Source: Aurantibacter sp034110465 (GTDB taxonomy: Bacteria; Bacteroidota; Bacteroidia; Flavobacteriales; Flavobacteriaceae). Taken from it: a stretch of 64,000 nucleotides of DNA. Both the position numbers and the translations under genes were made by a program. This document shows positions 8,461 through 17,468 of the stretch, piece by piece (position 1 is the stretch's first letter; each line of letters begins with the position of its first letter). The stretch is taken from NCBI GenBank assembly GCA_034110465.1, contig JAWUZD010000007.1, positions 101,009 to 165,008 on the forward strand. Direction: 5' to 3'. Below the pieces are notes generated by a model that was given only the letters and a program-made list of their open reading frames with translations, ran no database searches and had not been told where the DNA came from.

Positions 8461-8492
8461 TTGCTAATAAAATCTATAGAATTGTATTTTTG
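8461..8492 (+). promoter_or_regulatory. Bacteroidota-type promoter of the DUF4834 gene
   Basis: TTG at 8461-8463 and TATTTTTG at 8485-8492 are separated by 21 bases, matching the -33/-7 arrangement of Bacteroidota housekeeping promoters. The gene starts 18 bases further on. Confidence 0.6.
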
Positions 8493-8509
8493 TGTAAAAA
8501 TATTACCAT

Positions 8510-8782
8510 ATGTTACAAGAAGCATCATTAGTTGGCTTATTTAAAGTCCTTTTATATATCGCATTATTCTATTACGGCTTTAAAATTTTAAGTCGAATTT
8601 TTGCGCCATTACTTTTAAAGTATGTTATGAAAAAAGCTGAATCTAAATTTGGAGCAGGTTTTAACCCAAAACAGCAGACTCAATCTAAAAAAGAAGGTGA
8701 GATTACTATAGAAAATATCCCTGATAAAAAGAGTTCTAACACTAAGGTTGGGGAATATGTAGATTACGAAGAAGTAGAGTAG
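8510..8782 (+). CDS. DUF4834 family small membrane protein
   Basis: This is a 90-residue protein. Residues 8-35 (GLFKVLLYIALFYYGFKILSRIF) form one or two membrane segments. After them come a basic stretch and a polar tail ending GEYVDYEEVE. This layout and the motif KYVMKKAE match the DUF4834 family, which is confined to Bacteroidota and has no assigned function. In related genomes I recall the gene next to YfhO-family membrane proteins, as here, where yfhO starts 80 bases downstream. A standard TTG-N21-TATTTTTG promoter precedes it. Confidence 0.8.
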   Translation: MLQEASLVGLFKVLLYIALFYYGFKILSRIFAPLLLKYVMKKAESKFGAGFNPKQQTQSKKEGEITIENIPDKKSSNTKVGEYVDYEEVE

Positions 8783-8862
8783 TATTTCTATTTAAAATTC
8801 CATTACTTTTTTATCTATTTGAATTAAATAGCTGTATTTTCGAGAATTATAATTTATTTTTT

Positions 8863-11286
8863 ATGTCATTCAACTTTAAAAAAATCTTACCACATCTATT
8901 AATTATAGTAGGATTTGTTTTAGCTTCATTATTATATTTTAGTCCAGTTTTAAAAGGTAAAGAAATTTACCAAAGTGATATTGTTCACTATATTGGAATG
9001 GCTAAACAGCAAAAAGATTTCAAAGCAGAAACAGGTACAGAAACCTATTGGACTAATAGTGCTTTTGGAGGAATGCCAACCTATCAATTAGGTGCAAAAT
9101 ATCCGCATAACTACATTAAAAAATTAGATTTAACACTACGATTTTTACCAAGACCAGCAGATTACTTATTTCTGTACTTTATTGGATTTTATATTTTATT
9201 ACTAAGTCTAAAATTAGACTATAAACTAGCAGGTTTAGGTGCTTTAGCTTTTGGTTTTTCTACTTATTTAATTATAATTTTAGGTGTTGGACATAATAGT
9301 AAAGCACATGCTATTGCTTATATGCCTTTAGTGTTAGCTGGAATTATTTACACGTTTAGAAAACGCTATATCTTAGGTTTTTTATTAACCACAATTGCCT
9401 TAGGTCTAGAATTAGTCGCTAACCACTTTCAAATGACGTATTATTTGTTATTGTTAGTCTTGGTTTTAGGCGTTTGTTATTTAATTGATGCTTACAAAAA
9501 ACAATTATTGCCTCACTTTTTTAAATCTGTAGGAATTTTAACCATTGCAGCTGTTTTAGCGGTTGGATTAAATGCGACTAACTTTTTAGTCACACAAGAA
9601 TATGTTAAAGAAAGTACACGTGGAAAGAGTGATTTAACCATAAATGCAGATGGTTCTCCAAAAGAAATAACTAGCGGATTATCTAAAGAATATATTACAG
9701 AATATAGTTACGGAATTTTAGAAAGTATGAATCTTTATATTCCACGTTTTTTAGGAGGTGGAAGTAGAGAAGATGTTGGTAAGGATTCCGAAATGTATAA
9801 ATTCTACACTAATTTAGGAGCAAGTCCAGTTGAAGCCTTGCGAGAAGTAGAAAATACGCCAACGTATTGGGGAAAACAGACTATTGTAGAAGCTCCAGCT
9901 TATGTTGGTGCAGTTATTTTATTCTTGTTTGTGTTTGCTTTATTTCTAATTAAAGGCAGATTAAAATGGTGGCTTGTTGGCGGAACTATTTTATCGTTAC
10001 TATTATCTTATGGTAAACATTTAGGTTTCTTAACCGATTTCTTTATTGATTATGTGCCATTTTATAACAAATTTAGAGCCGTAAGTTCTATTCAAGTTAT
10101 TTTAGAATTGTGTATTCCTGTTTTAGCTATTTTTGGTTTACACAGATTATTTAATGATTTTAGTAAAGCTGAAAATAAACTAAAAGCATTGTTATATACT
10201 ACGGGAATTACTGCTGGATTATGTTTAATTTTTGTATTATTTCAATCTGCTTTATTTGATTTTGTTGGTGGAAACGATGGTTATTATAGACAATCTTATG
10301 GCGAATATGGACAAGCTTTTATTGAAGCTCTAAGAGCAGATAGACAATCGTTTTTAACAAGTGATACTTTGAGAACTTTAATGTTAGTATTACTTTCTGC
10401 GGGATTAATCTATGCGTTTTTAAAGAGGATTTTATCAGAAAAATTAGTAGTAATTGCTTTTGCAATTTTAATTGTATTTGATTTAGTTGGTGTGGATAGA
10501 CGTTATGTAAATAATGATAGTTTTGTTTCTGCAAGTACAATGAATAAACCGTTTAAAACCAATAAAGCCGATTTAGCAATTTTAAACGATATAGATAATT
10601 TCCGTGTTTTAGATTTAGAGTCAAGACAGCCAACAAAATCAGCTTACTTTCATAATTCTATAAATGGTTATCACGCAGCAAAATTAAAACGTTTTGACGA
10701 GGTTTTCGATTTCTACTTATCTAAAAACAACCAAAATGTATTAAGTCTTTTTAATGTGAAATACATTATTGCTCCAGACGAAGAAACTGGTGTTTATCCG
10801 TTTCCAAATCCTGAAGCTAATGGAAATGCTTGGTTTATATCTGAAGTAAAGAAATTAAATTCTGCTAACGAAGAAATTTTAGCTTTAGATAAATTGAAAC
10901 ATAAAACGGTTGCGGTCACTACAGAAGCTTTATTAAAAAATAGTATTTTCAAACTTGATTCTTTAGCGTCAATACAAGTTAAAACGTATCAGCCTAACAA
11001 AATAGAATATACATCTAACAATACAAATAAAAGTTTTGCTGTGTTTTCTGAAATGTATTACGGAAATGGTTGGAATGCAACAATAGATGGAAAAGAACAA
11101 GCTATTAAACGTGTGAATTATACGTTGCGTGGCTTAGAAATTCCTGCTGGAAAGCATACTATTATATTTAGTTTTGAACCACAAGTGGTAAAAACAGGAA
11201 GCACAATTACATTAATAACATCTATTATTGTTATACTGCTTTTATTTGGTGGATTATTTATAAGTTTTAAACAAAAAAATGCCTAA
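8863..11286 (+). CDS. yfhO: YfhO family membrane protein (GT-C-like)
   Basis: The protein has 807 residues and about 12-13 predicted membrane segments, beginning at residues 10-28 and ending with VKTGSTITLITSIIVILLLFGGLF. Large extracytoplasmic loops include a C-terminal domain of about 90 residues with FSEMYYGNGWNATIDGKEQAIKRVNYTLRGLEIPAGKH; the YYGNGW/G-W-A-x-V-D-G theme is typical of YfhO. The family is thought to transfer sugars from polyprenyl carriers, and the Bacillus member affects teichoic-acid glycosylation. In Bacteroidota the substrate is unknown. Its last 8 bases overlap the start of a glycosyltransferase gene, so the two are translationally coupled and probably act on the same glycan. 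Confidence 0.85.
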   Translation: MSFNFKKILPHLLIIVGFVLASLLYFSPVLKGKEIYQSDIVHYIGMAKQQKDFKAETGTETYWTNSAFGGMPTYQLGAKYPHNYIKKLDLTLRFLPRPADYLFLYFIGFYILLLSLKLDYKLAGLGALAFGFSTYLIIILGVGHNSKAHAIAYMPLVLAGIIYTFRKRYILGFLLTTIALGLELVANHFQMTYYLLLLVLVLGVCYLIDAYKKQLLPHFFKSVGILTIAAVLAVGLNATNFLVTQEYVKESTRGKSDLTINADGSPKEITSGLSKEYITEYSYGILESMNLYIPRFLGGGSREDVGKDSEMYKFYTNLGASPVEALREVENTPTYWGKQTIVEAPAYVGAVILFLFVFALFLIKGRLKWWLVGGTILSLLLSYGKHLGFLTDFFIDYVPFYNKFRAVSSIQVILELCIPVLAIFGLHRLFNDFSKAENKLKALLYTTGITAGLCLIFVLFQSALFDFVGGNDGYYRQSYGEYGQAFIEALRADRQSFLTSDTLRTLMLVLLSAGLIYAFLKRILSEKLVVIAFAILIVFDLVGVDRRYVNNDSFVSASTMNKPFKTNKADLAILNDIDNFRVLDLESRQPTKSAYFHNSINGYHAAKLKRFDEVFDFYLSKNNQNVLSLFNVKYIIAPDEETGVYPFPNPEANGNAWFISEVKKLNSANEEILALDKLKHKTVAVTTEALLKNSIFKLDSLASIQVKTYQPNKIEYTSNNTNKSFAVFSEMYYGNGWNATIDGKEQAIKRVNYTLRGLEIPAGKHTIIFSFEPQVVKTGSTITLITSIIVILLLFGGLFISFKQKNA

Positions 11287-12559
11287 AAAGGTTCTCATAA
11301 TTACATACTATTGGCCAAATGCTGGCGGACCAGGCGTACAACGTTGGTTAAAGTTTGTAAAATACTTGCCTGAATTAGACATTGAACCAATTGTATATTG
11401 TCCAGAAAAAGCCACTTATCCTATTATAGATAATACTTTAGAAGCCGAGATTTCTAAATCTGTTACCGTTTTAAAGCAGCCTATAAAAGAACCTTATAAG
11501 TTAGCAAGTTTATTTTCTAAACAAAGTAAAACTATAAGTAAAGGAATTATTAAAGCAGATAAAAAGCAAAATTTAGTTGAAAAATTAATGCTTTATGTTA
11601 GAGGTAATTTTTTTATTCCAGATGCACGTAAAAATTGGGTAAATCCATCAGTTGAATTTTTAGAAAAATATATTAAGGAAAACAATATAGAGACCATAAT
11701 TACAACTGGTCCACCACATAGTTTACATTTAATTGGAATGCAATTAAAGTCCAGATTAAATATAACTTGGTTTGCAGATTTTAGAGATCCGTGGACAACC
11801 ATTGGTTATCATAAAAAATTGAAATTAACTAAAGCTTCTAAAGAGGAACATTTAAAATTAGAACACGATGTTTTAAATAAAGCTAATCATATTATAGTAA
11901 CCAGTTATAATACAAAAGGAGAATTTTCAGCTAAAACACAACAACCTATTTCTGTTATTACTAATGGTTTTGATGATGAAAATGTAAAGACTGATAGTTT
12001 AGATGAAAAATTCACCATTTCTCACATAGGTTCTTTATTATCCGAACGAAATCCGCAGATTTTATGGCAAGTTTTAAGTGAATTAATTCAAGAAAACAAA
12101 GCCTTTTCTAATCAGTTTGAATTACAATTAGTAGGTGCTGTTGGTGAAACTATTTTAGACCGATTAAAATTTTATAATTTAATGGATCATAGCAATTTAG
12201 TTGGTTATGTAGATCATTTAGAAGCTGTAAAACTTCAAAAGCAATCGCAAGTGTTGTTGTTAATTGAAATAAATTCTGAAGATACTAAAGCTATTATTCC
12301 AGGTAAGTTATTTGAATACTTTAATGCAAAGCGACCAATTCTTGCTATTGGACCAGATGGTAGCGATGTGGAAGGTTTAATTCATCAAACAAATACGGGA
12401 CATTATTATTTATACAACGAAAAAGAAGCTTTAAAACAACGTGTTCTTAGTAATTTTAATTTATATTTAAAAGGTAATTTAGTCAGTGAAGCAACTACTA
12501 TATCAAATTTTAGCAGACAATATTTAACCCAGCAACTAGCTAAAATCTTAACCACTTAG
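11279..12559 (+). CDS. Glycosyltransferase, GT4-like
   Basis: This 426-residue soluble protein starts MPKKVLIITYYWPNAGGPGVQRWLKFVKYL, with the GGPGVQRW donor-domain loop seen in flavobacterial GT4-like enzymes. The middle contains TTGPPHSLHLIG and WFADFRDPW. The C-terminal domain has SHIGSLLSERNP, LVGYVDHLEAVKLQKQSQVLLLIE and IIPGKLFEYFNAKRPILAIG, the last being the nucleotide-sugar binding E-x-x-x-x-R region. It should transfer a sugar from a nucleotide donor in the cytoplasm. It overlaps yfhO by 8 bases and is 3 bases from the flippase gene, so the three form one operon. Acceptor and sugar are unknown. Confidence 0.85.
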   Translation: MPKKVLIITYYWPNAGGPGVQRWLKFVKYLPELDIEPIVYCPEKATYPIIDNTLEAEISKSVTVLKQPIKEPYKLASLFSKQSKTISKGIIKADKKQNLVEKLMLYVRGNFFIPDARKNWVNPSVEFLEKYIKENNIETIITTGPPHSLHLIGMQLKSRLNITWFADFRDPWTTIGYHKKLKLTKASKEEHLKLEHDVLNKANHIIVTSYNTKGEFSAKTQQPISVITNGFDDENVKTDSLDEKFTISHIGSLLSERNPQILWQVLSELIQENKAFSNQFELQLVGAVGETILDRLKFYNLMDHSNLVGYVDHLEAVKLQKQSQVLLLIEINSEDTKAIIPGKLFEYFNAKRPILAIGPDGSDVEGLIHQTNTGHYYLYNEKEALKQRVLSNFNLYLKGNLVSEATTISNFSRQYLTQQLAKILTT

Positions 12560-12562
12560 ATT

Positions 12563-14038
12563 ATGGGAATTGTTTTAAATCAATCAATTAAAAACACTTT
12601 AATCACATATATAGGCTTTGGTTTAGGTGCTATAAATATTCTTTTTTTATATACTAATTTTTTAACGGAAGAGTATTTTGGATTGGTTGGTTATATTCTT
12701 TCTACAGCAAATATTTTAATGCCGCTAATGGCTTTTGGTGTACAAAATACCATTGTTAAATTTTATTCATCTTTCAAAACAGGTTTAGAGCAACAAAATT
12801 TTTTAAGTACAATGTTGTTGTTGCCATTATTTCTTATAATTCCTTTAGCTGCTTTTACACATTTTGCCCATAACCAAATAGGCGAGTGGATTTCTAAGGA
12901 GAACCCAATTACTAAAGATTATATATGGTTAATATATGTAACTGCAATTGCTTTTGCTTATTTTGAAGTGTTTTATGCTTGGAGTAAAGTACAATTGCAA
13001 AGTGTTTTTGGTAATTTTATAAAAGAAGTGTTTCATAGAGTTGCAATTATGATGTTGCTTTTCGCACATTATTTCAAATATATTACTATTGAAGAATTTA
13101 TTTATAGTATTACTATAGTCTATTTTGTAAGACTTATAATAATGGCTTTTTATGCGTTTAGTTTACAAAAGCCAATTTTAAAAATAAAGCGTTTACCAAA
13201 TATAATTTCAATTGTTAAATATTCAGCTTTAATCATTTTAGCAGGTTCTGTAGCTTTAATAATTTTAGAGTTAGATAAAGTTATGATTAATCAATACATA
13301 GCCATTAAAAATATAGCTTATTATAGTGTGGCTATTTTTATTGCTACAGTTATAGATGTTCCGCAACGTGCTATGCAACAAATTGTAAATCCTTTAACTG
13401 CAGAATACCTAAATGCTAAAAATTATTTGGCTTTAGACGGTTTGTATAAAAAATCTTCAATTACCTTATTAATTATAAGCGGACTAATTTTAGTATTGAT
13501 TTTAGTAAATATTAAAGCACTTTATGTGCTTTTACCAAACAATTATTCCGAAGGTCTTTTTGTGGTTTTTATAATAGGAATTGCTAAGTTGTTTAATAGT
13601 GTTTTGGGGAATAATAATTCTATTTTGTTTTATAGTGATTATTATAGAATGATTCTTGTTTTTGGTCTGCTAGTAGCTATAATTACAGTTGTTTCTAATA
13701 TTATATTAATTCCTATTCTTGGTTTGAACGGAGCAGCTTTGGCCAGTTGTATTACGATATTTATTTATAATACAATTAAGTTGATTTTTGTAAAAGTAAG
13801 ATTTAATTTATCGCCTTTTAGTTTTAAGTCTATTCAAGCTTTTATTATTACTTTAAGTTGTTTTTTAGGTTTCTATTTTTGGGATATTTTAGAATTTCCA
13901 ATATCAAGTATTCTTTTAAAATCAACTTTGTGCAGTATTATTTTTTTAGTTTCAATATATAAAATGAAATTATCTAAAGATATTAATGGAATGATAGATG
14001 CTATCCTAAATAGAATCAATAAAAAAACCTTCAAATAA
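12563..14038 (+). CDS. Wzx-like oligosaccharide flippase (MATE/MOP superfamily)
   Basis: The protein has 491 residues with about 14 hydrophobic segments. It starts MGIVLNQSIKNTLITYIGFGLGAINILFLY, which is the typical N-terminal helix pair of polysaccharide exporters. Conserved features include FGVQNTIVKFYSSF in the first loop, VMINQYI in the middle and ILGLNGAALASCI in the C-terminal half. Such proteins move lipid-linked oligosaccharides across the inner membrane. It follows the glycosyltransferase by 3 bases. The minus-strand terminator of the next gene overlaps its final codons. Confidence 0.85.
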   Translation: MGIVLNQSIKNTLITYIGFGLGAINILFLYTNFLTEEYFGLVGYILSTANILMPLMAFGVQNTIVKFYSSFKTGLEQQNFLSTMLLLPLFLIIPLAAFTHFAHNQIGEWISKENPITKDYIWLIYVTAIAFAYFEVFYAWSKVQLQSVFGNFIKEVFHRVAIMMLLFAHYFKYITIEEFIYSITIVYFVRLIIMAFYAFSLQKPILKIKRLPNIISIVKYSALIILAGSVALIILELDKVMINQYIAIKNIAYYSVAIFIATVIDVPQRAMQQIVNPLTAEYLNAKNYLALDGLYKKSSITLLIISGLILVLILVNIKALYVLLPNNYSEGLFVVFIIGIAKLFNSVLGNNNSILFYSDYYRMILVFGLLVAIITVVSNIILIPILGLNGAALASCITIFIYNTIKLIFVKVRFNLSPFSFKSIQAFIITLSCFLGFYFWDILEFPISSILLKSTLCSIIFLVSIYKMKLSKDINGMIDAILNRINKKTFK

Positions 14039-14060
14039 ATAGTGAATATTTATCTGAAGG
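14021..14060 (-). terminator. Terminator for the Arg/Ser/Thr-rich secreted protein gene
   Basis: Read on the minus strand, CCTTCAGATAAATA pairs with TATTTATTTGAAGG (one mismatch) and is followed by seven T residues (14027-14021). The T-run faces the minus-strand gene. The hairpin overlaps the last codons of the flippase gene. Confidence 0.65.
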
Positions 14061-14081
14061 CTAATTAACTAAACTAATATT

Positions 14082-15125
14082 TTATTTCCTTGTTCTTGAA
14101 GATGTACTTCTAGAATTAGATCCTGAAGTTCTTGATGAACTACTTACAGTATTTCTACTAGATCTTGGTGTACTTTTTACCGTTGTACTTCTTTTAGGAG
14201 TAGAGGTAACAGAACGACTTGGTCTTGTTGTAGAAGTTATTACTGCATTATTTGTTCTAGGTCTTGTAGTACTTGTTGTTCTTGGACTACTAGGTCTTGG
14301 ATCGCTTTGAGACGTATTAGATCTAGTTGGTCTTGTTGTGTTAGAGCTACTGCTTGATCTTGGAGTACTTGTAATTGTTGTGTTTGTTCTAGGTCTAGTA
14401 TTATTAGTATATGTAGCTCTAGTTAAACCTTCTGTACGAGTTGCTAATGTTCTATTTCTAGTAATTGTTTGTCCTCTTCGGCTTGCAATTGCAGTAGTTC
14501 TTCTAAAGTTATTTGTAAAAGGTCTATTGTATATAAAACGTGTTGGCGTATAAAATTGTCTGTAAGGTCTGTTATATACTACACAATGATTAAAAGCTGG
14601 TACTCTATAATAAGTGTGCCAAGGTCTAAAAACATAACCTCTGTTAAATACGTTTATAAAACCTGTACAGTGCGAAAACCTATTGTATCTATTATAATGT
14701 AAAAATAAACCACCAACATTATTTAAATAACCTCTATTGTTATAGTTTATAAAAACATTTCCAACTTGGCTTACACGTCCATAATAATCATAAAATACGG
14801 GAATATTTTCTATTTGAATAATAGCTCCAAACTCATCGTATTGTAAATAAGGATTATAATTGTAACCAGAGTTAAAACTAATTCCAGAACTATGATTTCC
14901 AATACTTACAGAAACTTGTGGTCCACGGTTTTGCATATAAAAATCGAATTGTCCATCTCGGAAAATTGAAAATTCAATACCTTGTTCATTAAAGATGAAA
15001 GAATTTCCATAACCAGAATTATAAGATGTATTAATAGAATTTTGGTTTGTAGTTTCAATTGTGCTTGCATTAACAGTTACTAAACCTAGTAGTAATCCTG
15101 TAAGTAAGTAAATAAGCTTTTTCAT
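14082..15125 (-). CDS. Secreted protein with YN/GNV repeats and an Arg/Ser/Thr-rich tail
   Basis: The family is unrecognised. The 347-residue protein has a signal peptide (MKKLIYLLTGLLLGLVTVNAS). An N-terminal unit reads NEQGIEFSIFRDGQFDFYM. Short repeats of about 19 residues follow (DYYGRVSQVGNVFINYN, NRGYLNNVGGLFLHYN). The last 130 residues are almost wholly Arg, Ser, Thr, Pro and Asn, and so probably disordered and very basic. A shorter paralogue without the tail lies at 17469-18101. Both are on the minus strand amid plus-strand glycan genes. The basic tail could bind nucleic acid, acidic polysaccharide or LPS, which is speculation. The ATG has normal spacing. Confidence 0.75.
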   Translation of the reverse strand: MKKLIYLLTGLLLGLVTVNASTIETTNQNSINTSYNSGYGNSFIFNEQGIEFSIFRDGQFDFYMQNRGPQVSVSIGNHSSGISFNSGYNYNPYLQYDEFGAIIQIENIPVFYDYYGRVSQVGNVFINYNNRGYLNNVGGLFLHYNRYNRFSHCTGFINVFNRGYVFRPWHTYYRVPAFNHCVVYNRPYRQFYTPTRFIYNRPFTNNFRRTTAIASRRGQTITRNRTLATRTEGLTRATYTNNTRPRTNTTITSTPRSSSSSNTTRPTRSNTSQSDPRPSSPRTTSTTRPRTNNAVITSTTRPSRSVTSTPKRSTTVKSTPRSSRNTVSSSSRTSGSNSRSTSSRTRK

Positions 15126-15263
15126 AATTTAATGTATTGGTTCAACATATTAAGTAATTCAATCATCGTGCCAAAAAATATTTTATATGCTTAAGGTGTT
15201 GTAAACACTATAAAAGTTAAAAAACGCTTATATTCGCAATAAGAATATATATTTCTATTACTA

Positions 15264-16007
15264 ATGATTGAAGGGAAAAAAATAGTTATTGTACTTCCAG
15301 CTTATAATGCTGAAAAAACTTTAGAGAAAACCTATAACGAAATTCCTTTCGATATTGTAGATGACGTGGTTTTGGTAGATGACTTGAGTACAGATAAAAC
15401 AAGTATTTTAGGTCAGCAACTAGGAATAAAACATATTATTACTCATACCAAAAATAAAGGATATGGAGGCAATCAAAAGTCTTGTTATAATAAAGCTCTA
15501 GAACTTGAAGCTGATATTGTAATTATGCTGCATCCAGATTACCAATACACGCCAAAATTATTACATTCTATGAGTTATTTAATAGCTAATAATGTTTATG
15601 ATGTAGTTTTAGGATCTCGTATTCTTGGAAAAGGTGCCTTAAAAGGAGGAATGCCAATTTATAAATATATTGCTAATAGAATTTTAACACTTTCGCAGAA
15701 TATTTTAATGAATCAGAAGCTTTCTGAATATCATACCGGATACAGAGCTTTCTCTAAAAAAGCCTTAGAAAGTATTAATTTTGAAGTCAACTCTGATGAT
15801 TTTGTGTTCGATAATCAAATGTTAGCACAATTGTGTTTTGAAGGTTTCGAAATTGCAGAAATTACGTGTCCAACTAAATATTTTGAAGAAGCATCTTCTA
15901 TAAATTTTGGTAGAAGTGTAACTTATGGATTAGGTGTTTTAAAAACGTCTTTCCAATATTTTGGGAATAAAACTTTAGGGATTTCATCTTATTTATTTAA
16001 AAAATAA
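15264..16007 (+). CDS. Family 2 glycosyltransferase (DPM1/DPG synthase-like)
   Basis: This 247-residue protein has the GT-A fold of family 2. It starts KIVIVLPAYNAEKTLEKTY, and the nucleotide-binding aspartates are in VVLVDDLSTDKT. KNKGYGGNQKSCYNKAL follows, then the DxD-like DIVIMLHPDYQY and the acceptor region LGSRILGKGALKGGMP. No C-terminal membrane segment is present, so it resembles dolichyl- or undecaprenyl-phosphate mannose/glucose synthases that make a lipid-linked sugar. The next gene starts one base after the stop and encodes a polytopic GT-C-like protein. That is the usual user of such a lipid-linked donor, so I infer a donor-maker/transferase pair. Confidence 0.88.
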   Translation: MIEGKKIVIVLPAYNAEKTLEKTYNEIPFDIVDDVVLVDDLSTDKTSILGQQLGIKHIITHTKNKGYGGNQKSCYNKALELEADIVIMLHPDYQYTPKLLHSMSYLIANNVYDVVLGSRILGKGALKGGMPIYKYIANRILTLSQNILMNQKLSEYHTGYRAFSKKALESINFEVNSDDFVFDNQMLAQLCFEGFEIAEITCPTKYFEEASSINFGRSVTYGLGVLKTSFQYFGNKTLGISSYLFKK

Positions 16008-16008
16008 T

Positions 16009-17427
16009 ATGTTTTTAAATCAGAAAACTGCTTTAGTATTTACTTATGTCATAGCCATTTGTTTGGTTTTGTTGTCTGTAAATAATGCTTTTTTTTGGGA
16101 TACAGTTCAATTAGGATCAAGACACGCCACTTATTTTTATAACACTAATTTTAGTTTATTTTTACTACCAAACAATATGGATAGCGGACATATTCCTGCG
16201 TTTGGTTATTATTTAGCTTTGCTTTGGAAAATCTTTGGAAGAACCCTAATAGTTAGTCATTTAGCATTATTGCCCTTTGTAATTGGTATTGTGTATCAAT
16301 TAAATAAATTAGTTACTTATTTTTTTAAAGATAAATATCAAGGTATTGTATTATTAATGGTGTTTTTAGAAGCTTGCCTGTTATCTCAAATCACATTAGT
16401 TTCTCCAGATGTAGTTTTAGTTTTCCTATTCTTAATGGCTTTTAATGCAATTTTAAAGAACACTAAACTAGTTTTAAGTATTGCTATTATTGGACTTTTC
16501 TTGATAAGTATGCGAGGTATGATGGTCGCTTTAGCATTACTTTTTATAGATATTTACGTAAATATTAAATGCAATCCATTATTTAAAAATATGTTTAAGG
16601 ATCTTTTAAGCCGAAGCTTCATTTATTTACCTGCGTTATTGGTCTTTGTAATCTTTAGTCTTTATCATTTTAATCTAGTAGGCTGGATTGGTTTCCATAG
16701 TAATTCACCTTGGAAAAACAGTTTTGAAGCTGTAGATTTTAAAGGTGTTTTATACAATATTGGTATCGTTGGTTGGCGATTTTTAGATTCTGGAAAAGTA
16801 ATTGTTTGGATAATTTTTGCTCTTTTATTATTTAAATATAAAAAGCAATTATTTATATCTAAGAAGGTTAAAATTTTGGCAATTTCGTTTGTAATTATAG
16901 CTTCAGTTTTAGCCTTAAATATGATTTGGGCAAAAGGTTTGTTGCAACACAGATACTTATTGCCAGTTTATCTATTATTTTCTGTTTTTGTAGCTAAGTT
17001 GTTGTTTTCGAAATTAACTCCAACTTCATTTAAAAAAGTAGGAACTATATCGTGGTTAGTTGTTATGTTAACAGGAAATGTTTGGGTTTATCCACAGCAT
17101 ATTTCTAAAGGTTGGGATAGTACTTTAGCACATTTACCTTATTATAATTTGCGACAAGAAAGCATTCGTTTTTTAAAAGATGAAAAAATTAGAGTAGAAG
17201 AGGTTAGTACTTTTTTCCCTAATAATATGAGTTTCGATTTAATAGATTTAAACTCGAATAAAGCCTTATTTACGTCTTTTGAAAATCAAAAAGAATACGT
17301 ATTATTTTCCAATGTTTTTAATTTGATAGATGTAGATTATAAGTTATTAACTACTAATTATACTTGTATTAAAAAGTTCAACAGCCCAACAAGTTATATT
17401 TACATCTATAAAAAAAATCCAGAATAA
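16009..17427 (+). CDS. Polytopic GT-C-like membrane protein (ArnT/PMT-like)
   Basis: The 472-residue protein has about 10-11 membrane segments and starts MFLNQKTALVFTYVIAICLVLLSV. The first extracytoplasmic loop contains NNAFFWDTVQLGSRHATYFY, with an acidic residue where GT-C enzymes carry their catalytic Asp. A later loop has NMDSGHIPAFGYYLALLWKIFG. This resembles the PMT/ArnT group, which transfers sugars from polyprenyl-phosphate donors on the periplasmic face. I cannot name a substrate. It directly follows the DPM1-like gene (1-base gap) and both probably act together. Its end converges on a secreted protein gene. Confidence 0.7.
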   Translation: MFLNQKTALVFTYVIAICLVLLSVNNAFFWDTVQLGSRHATYFYNTNFSLFLLPNNMDSGHIPAFGYYLALLWKIFGRTLIVSHLALLPFVIGIVYQLNKLVTYFFKDKYQGIVLLMVFLEACLLSQITLVSPDVVLVFLFLMAFNAILKNTKLVLSIAIIGLFLISMRGMMVALALLFIDIYVNIKCNPLFKNMFKDLLSRSFIYLPALLVFVIFSLYHFNLVGWIGFHSNSPWKNSFEAVDFKGVLYNIGIVGWRFLDSGKVIVWIIFALLLFKYKKQLFISKKVKILAISFVIIASVLALNMIWAKGLLQHRYLLPVYLLFSVFVAKLLFSKLTPTSFKKVGTISWLVVMLTGNVWVYPQHISKGWDSTLAHLPYYNLRQESIRFLKDEKIRVEEVSTFFPNNMSFDLIDLNSNKALFTSFENQKEYVLFSNVFNLIDVDYKLLTTNYTCIKKFNSPTSYIYIYKKNPE

Positions 17428-17443
17428 TTAAATCCTGGATTTT
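17411..17443. terminator. Terminator between convergent genes
   Basis: AAAATCCAG (17414-17422) pairs with CTGGATTTT (17435-17443). Seven A residues at the left edge provide a good T-run for the minus-strand gene; the plus-strand T-run is shorter. Confidence 0.6.
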
Positions 17444-17468
17444 AAGTATATTTATATAAACATAAGAA

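Noticed and set aside
14338..14702. Plus-strand ORFs inside the Arg/Ser/Thr-rich secreted protein gene
   Set aside because: They are antisense translations of low-complexity repeats and have no start signals.
14082..15125. CRISPR array or DNA repeat in the Ser/Thr/Arg codon-rich stretch
   Set aside because: The repetition is codon-level low complexity (AGA, ACT, TCT type codons) without regular repeat-spacer units.
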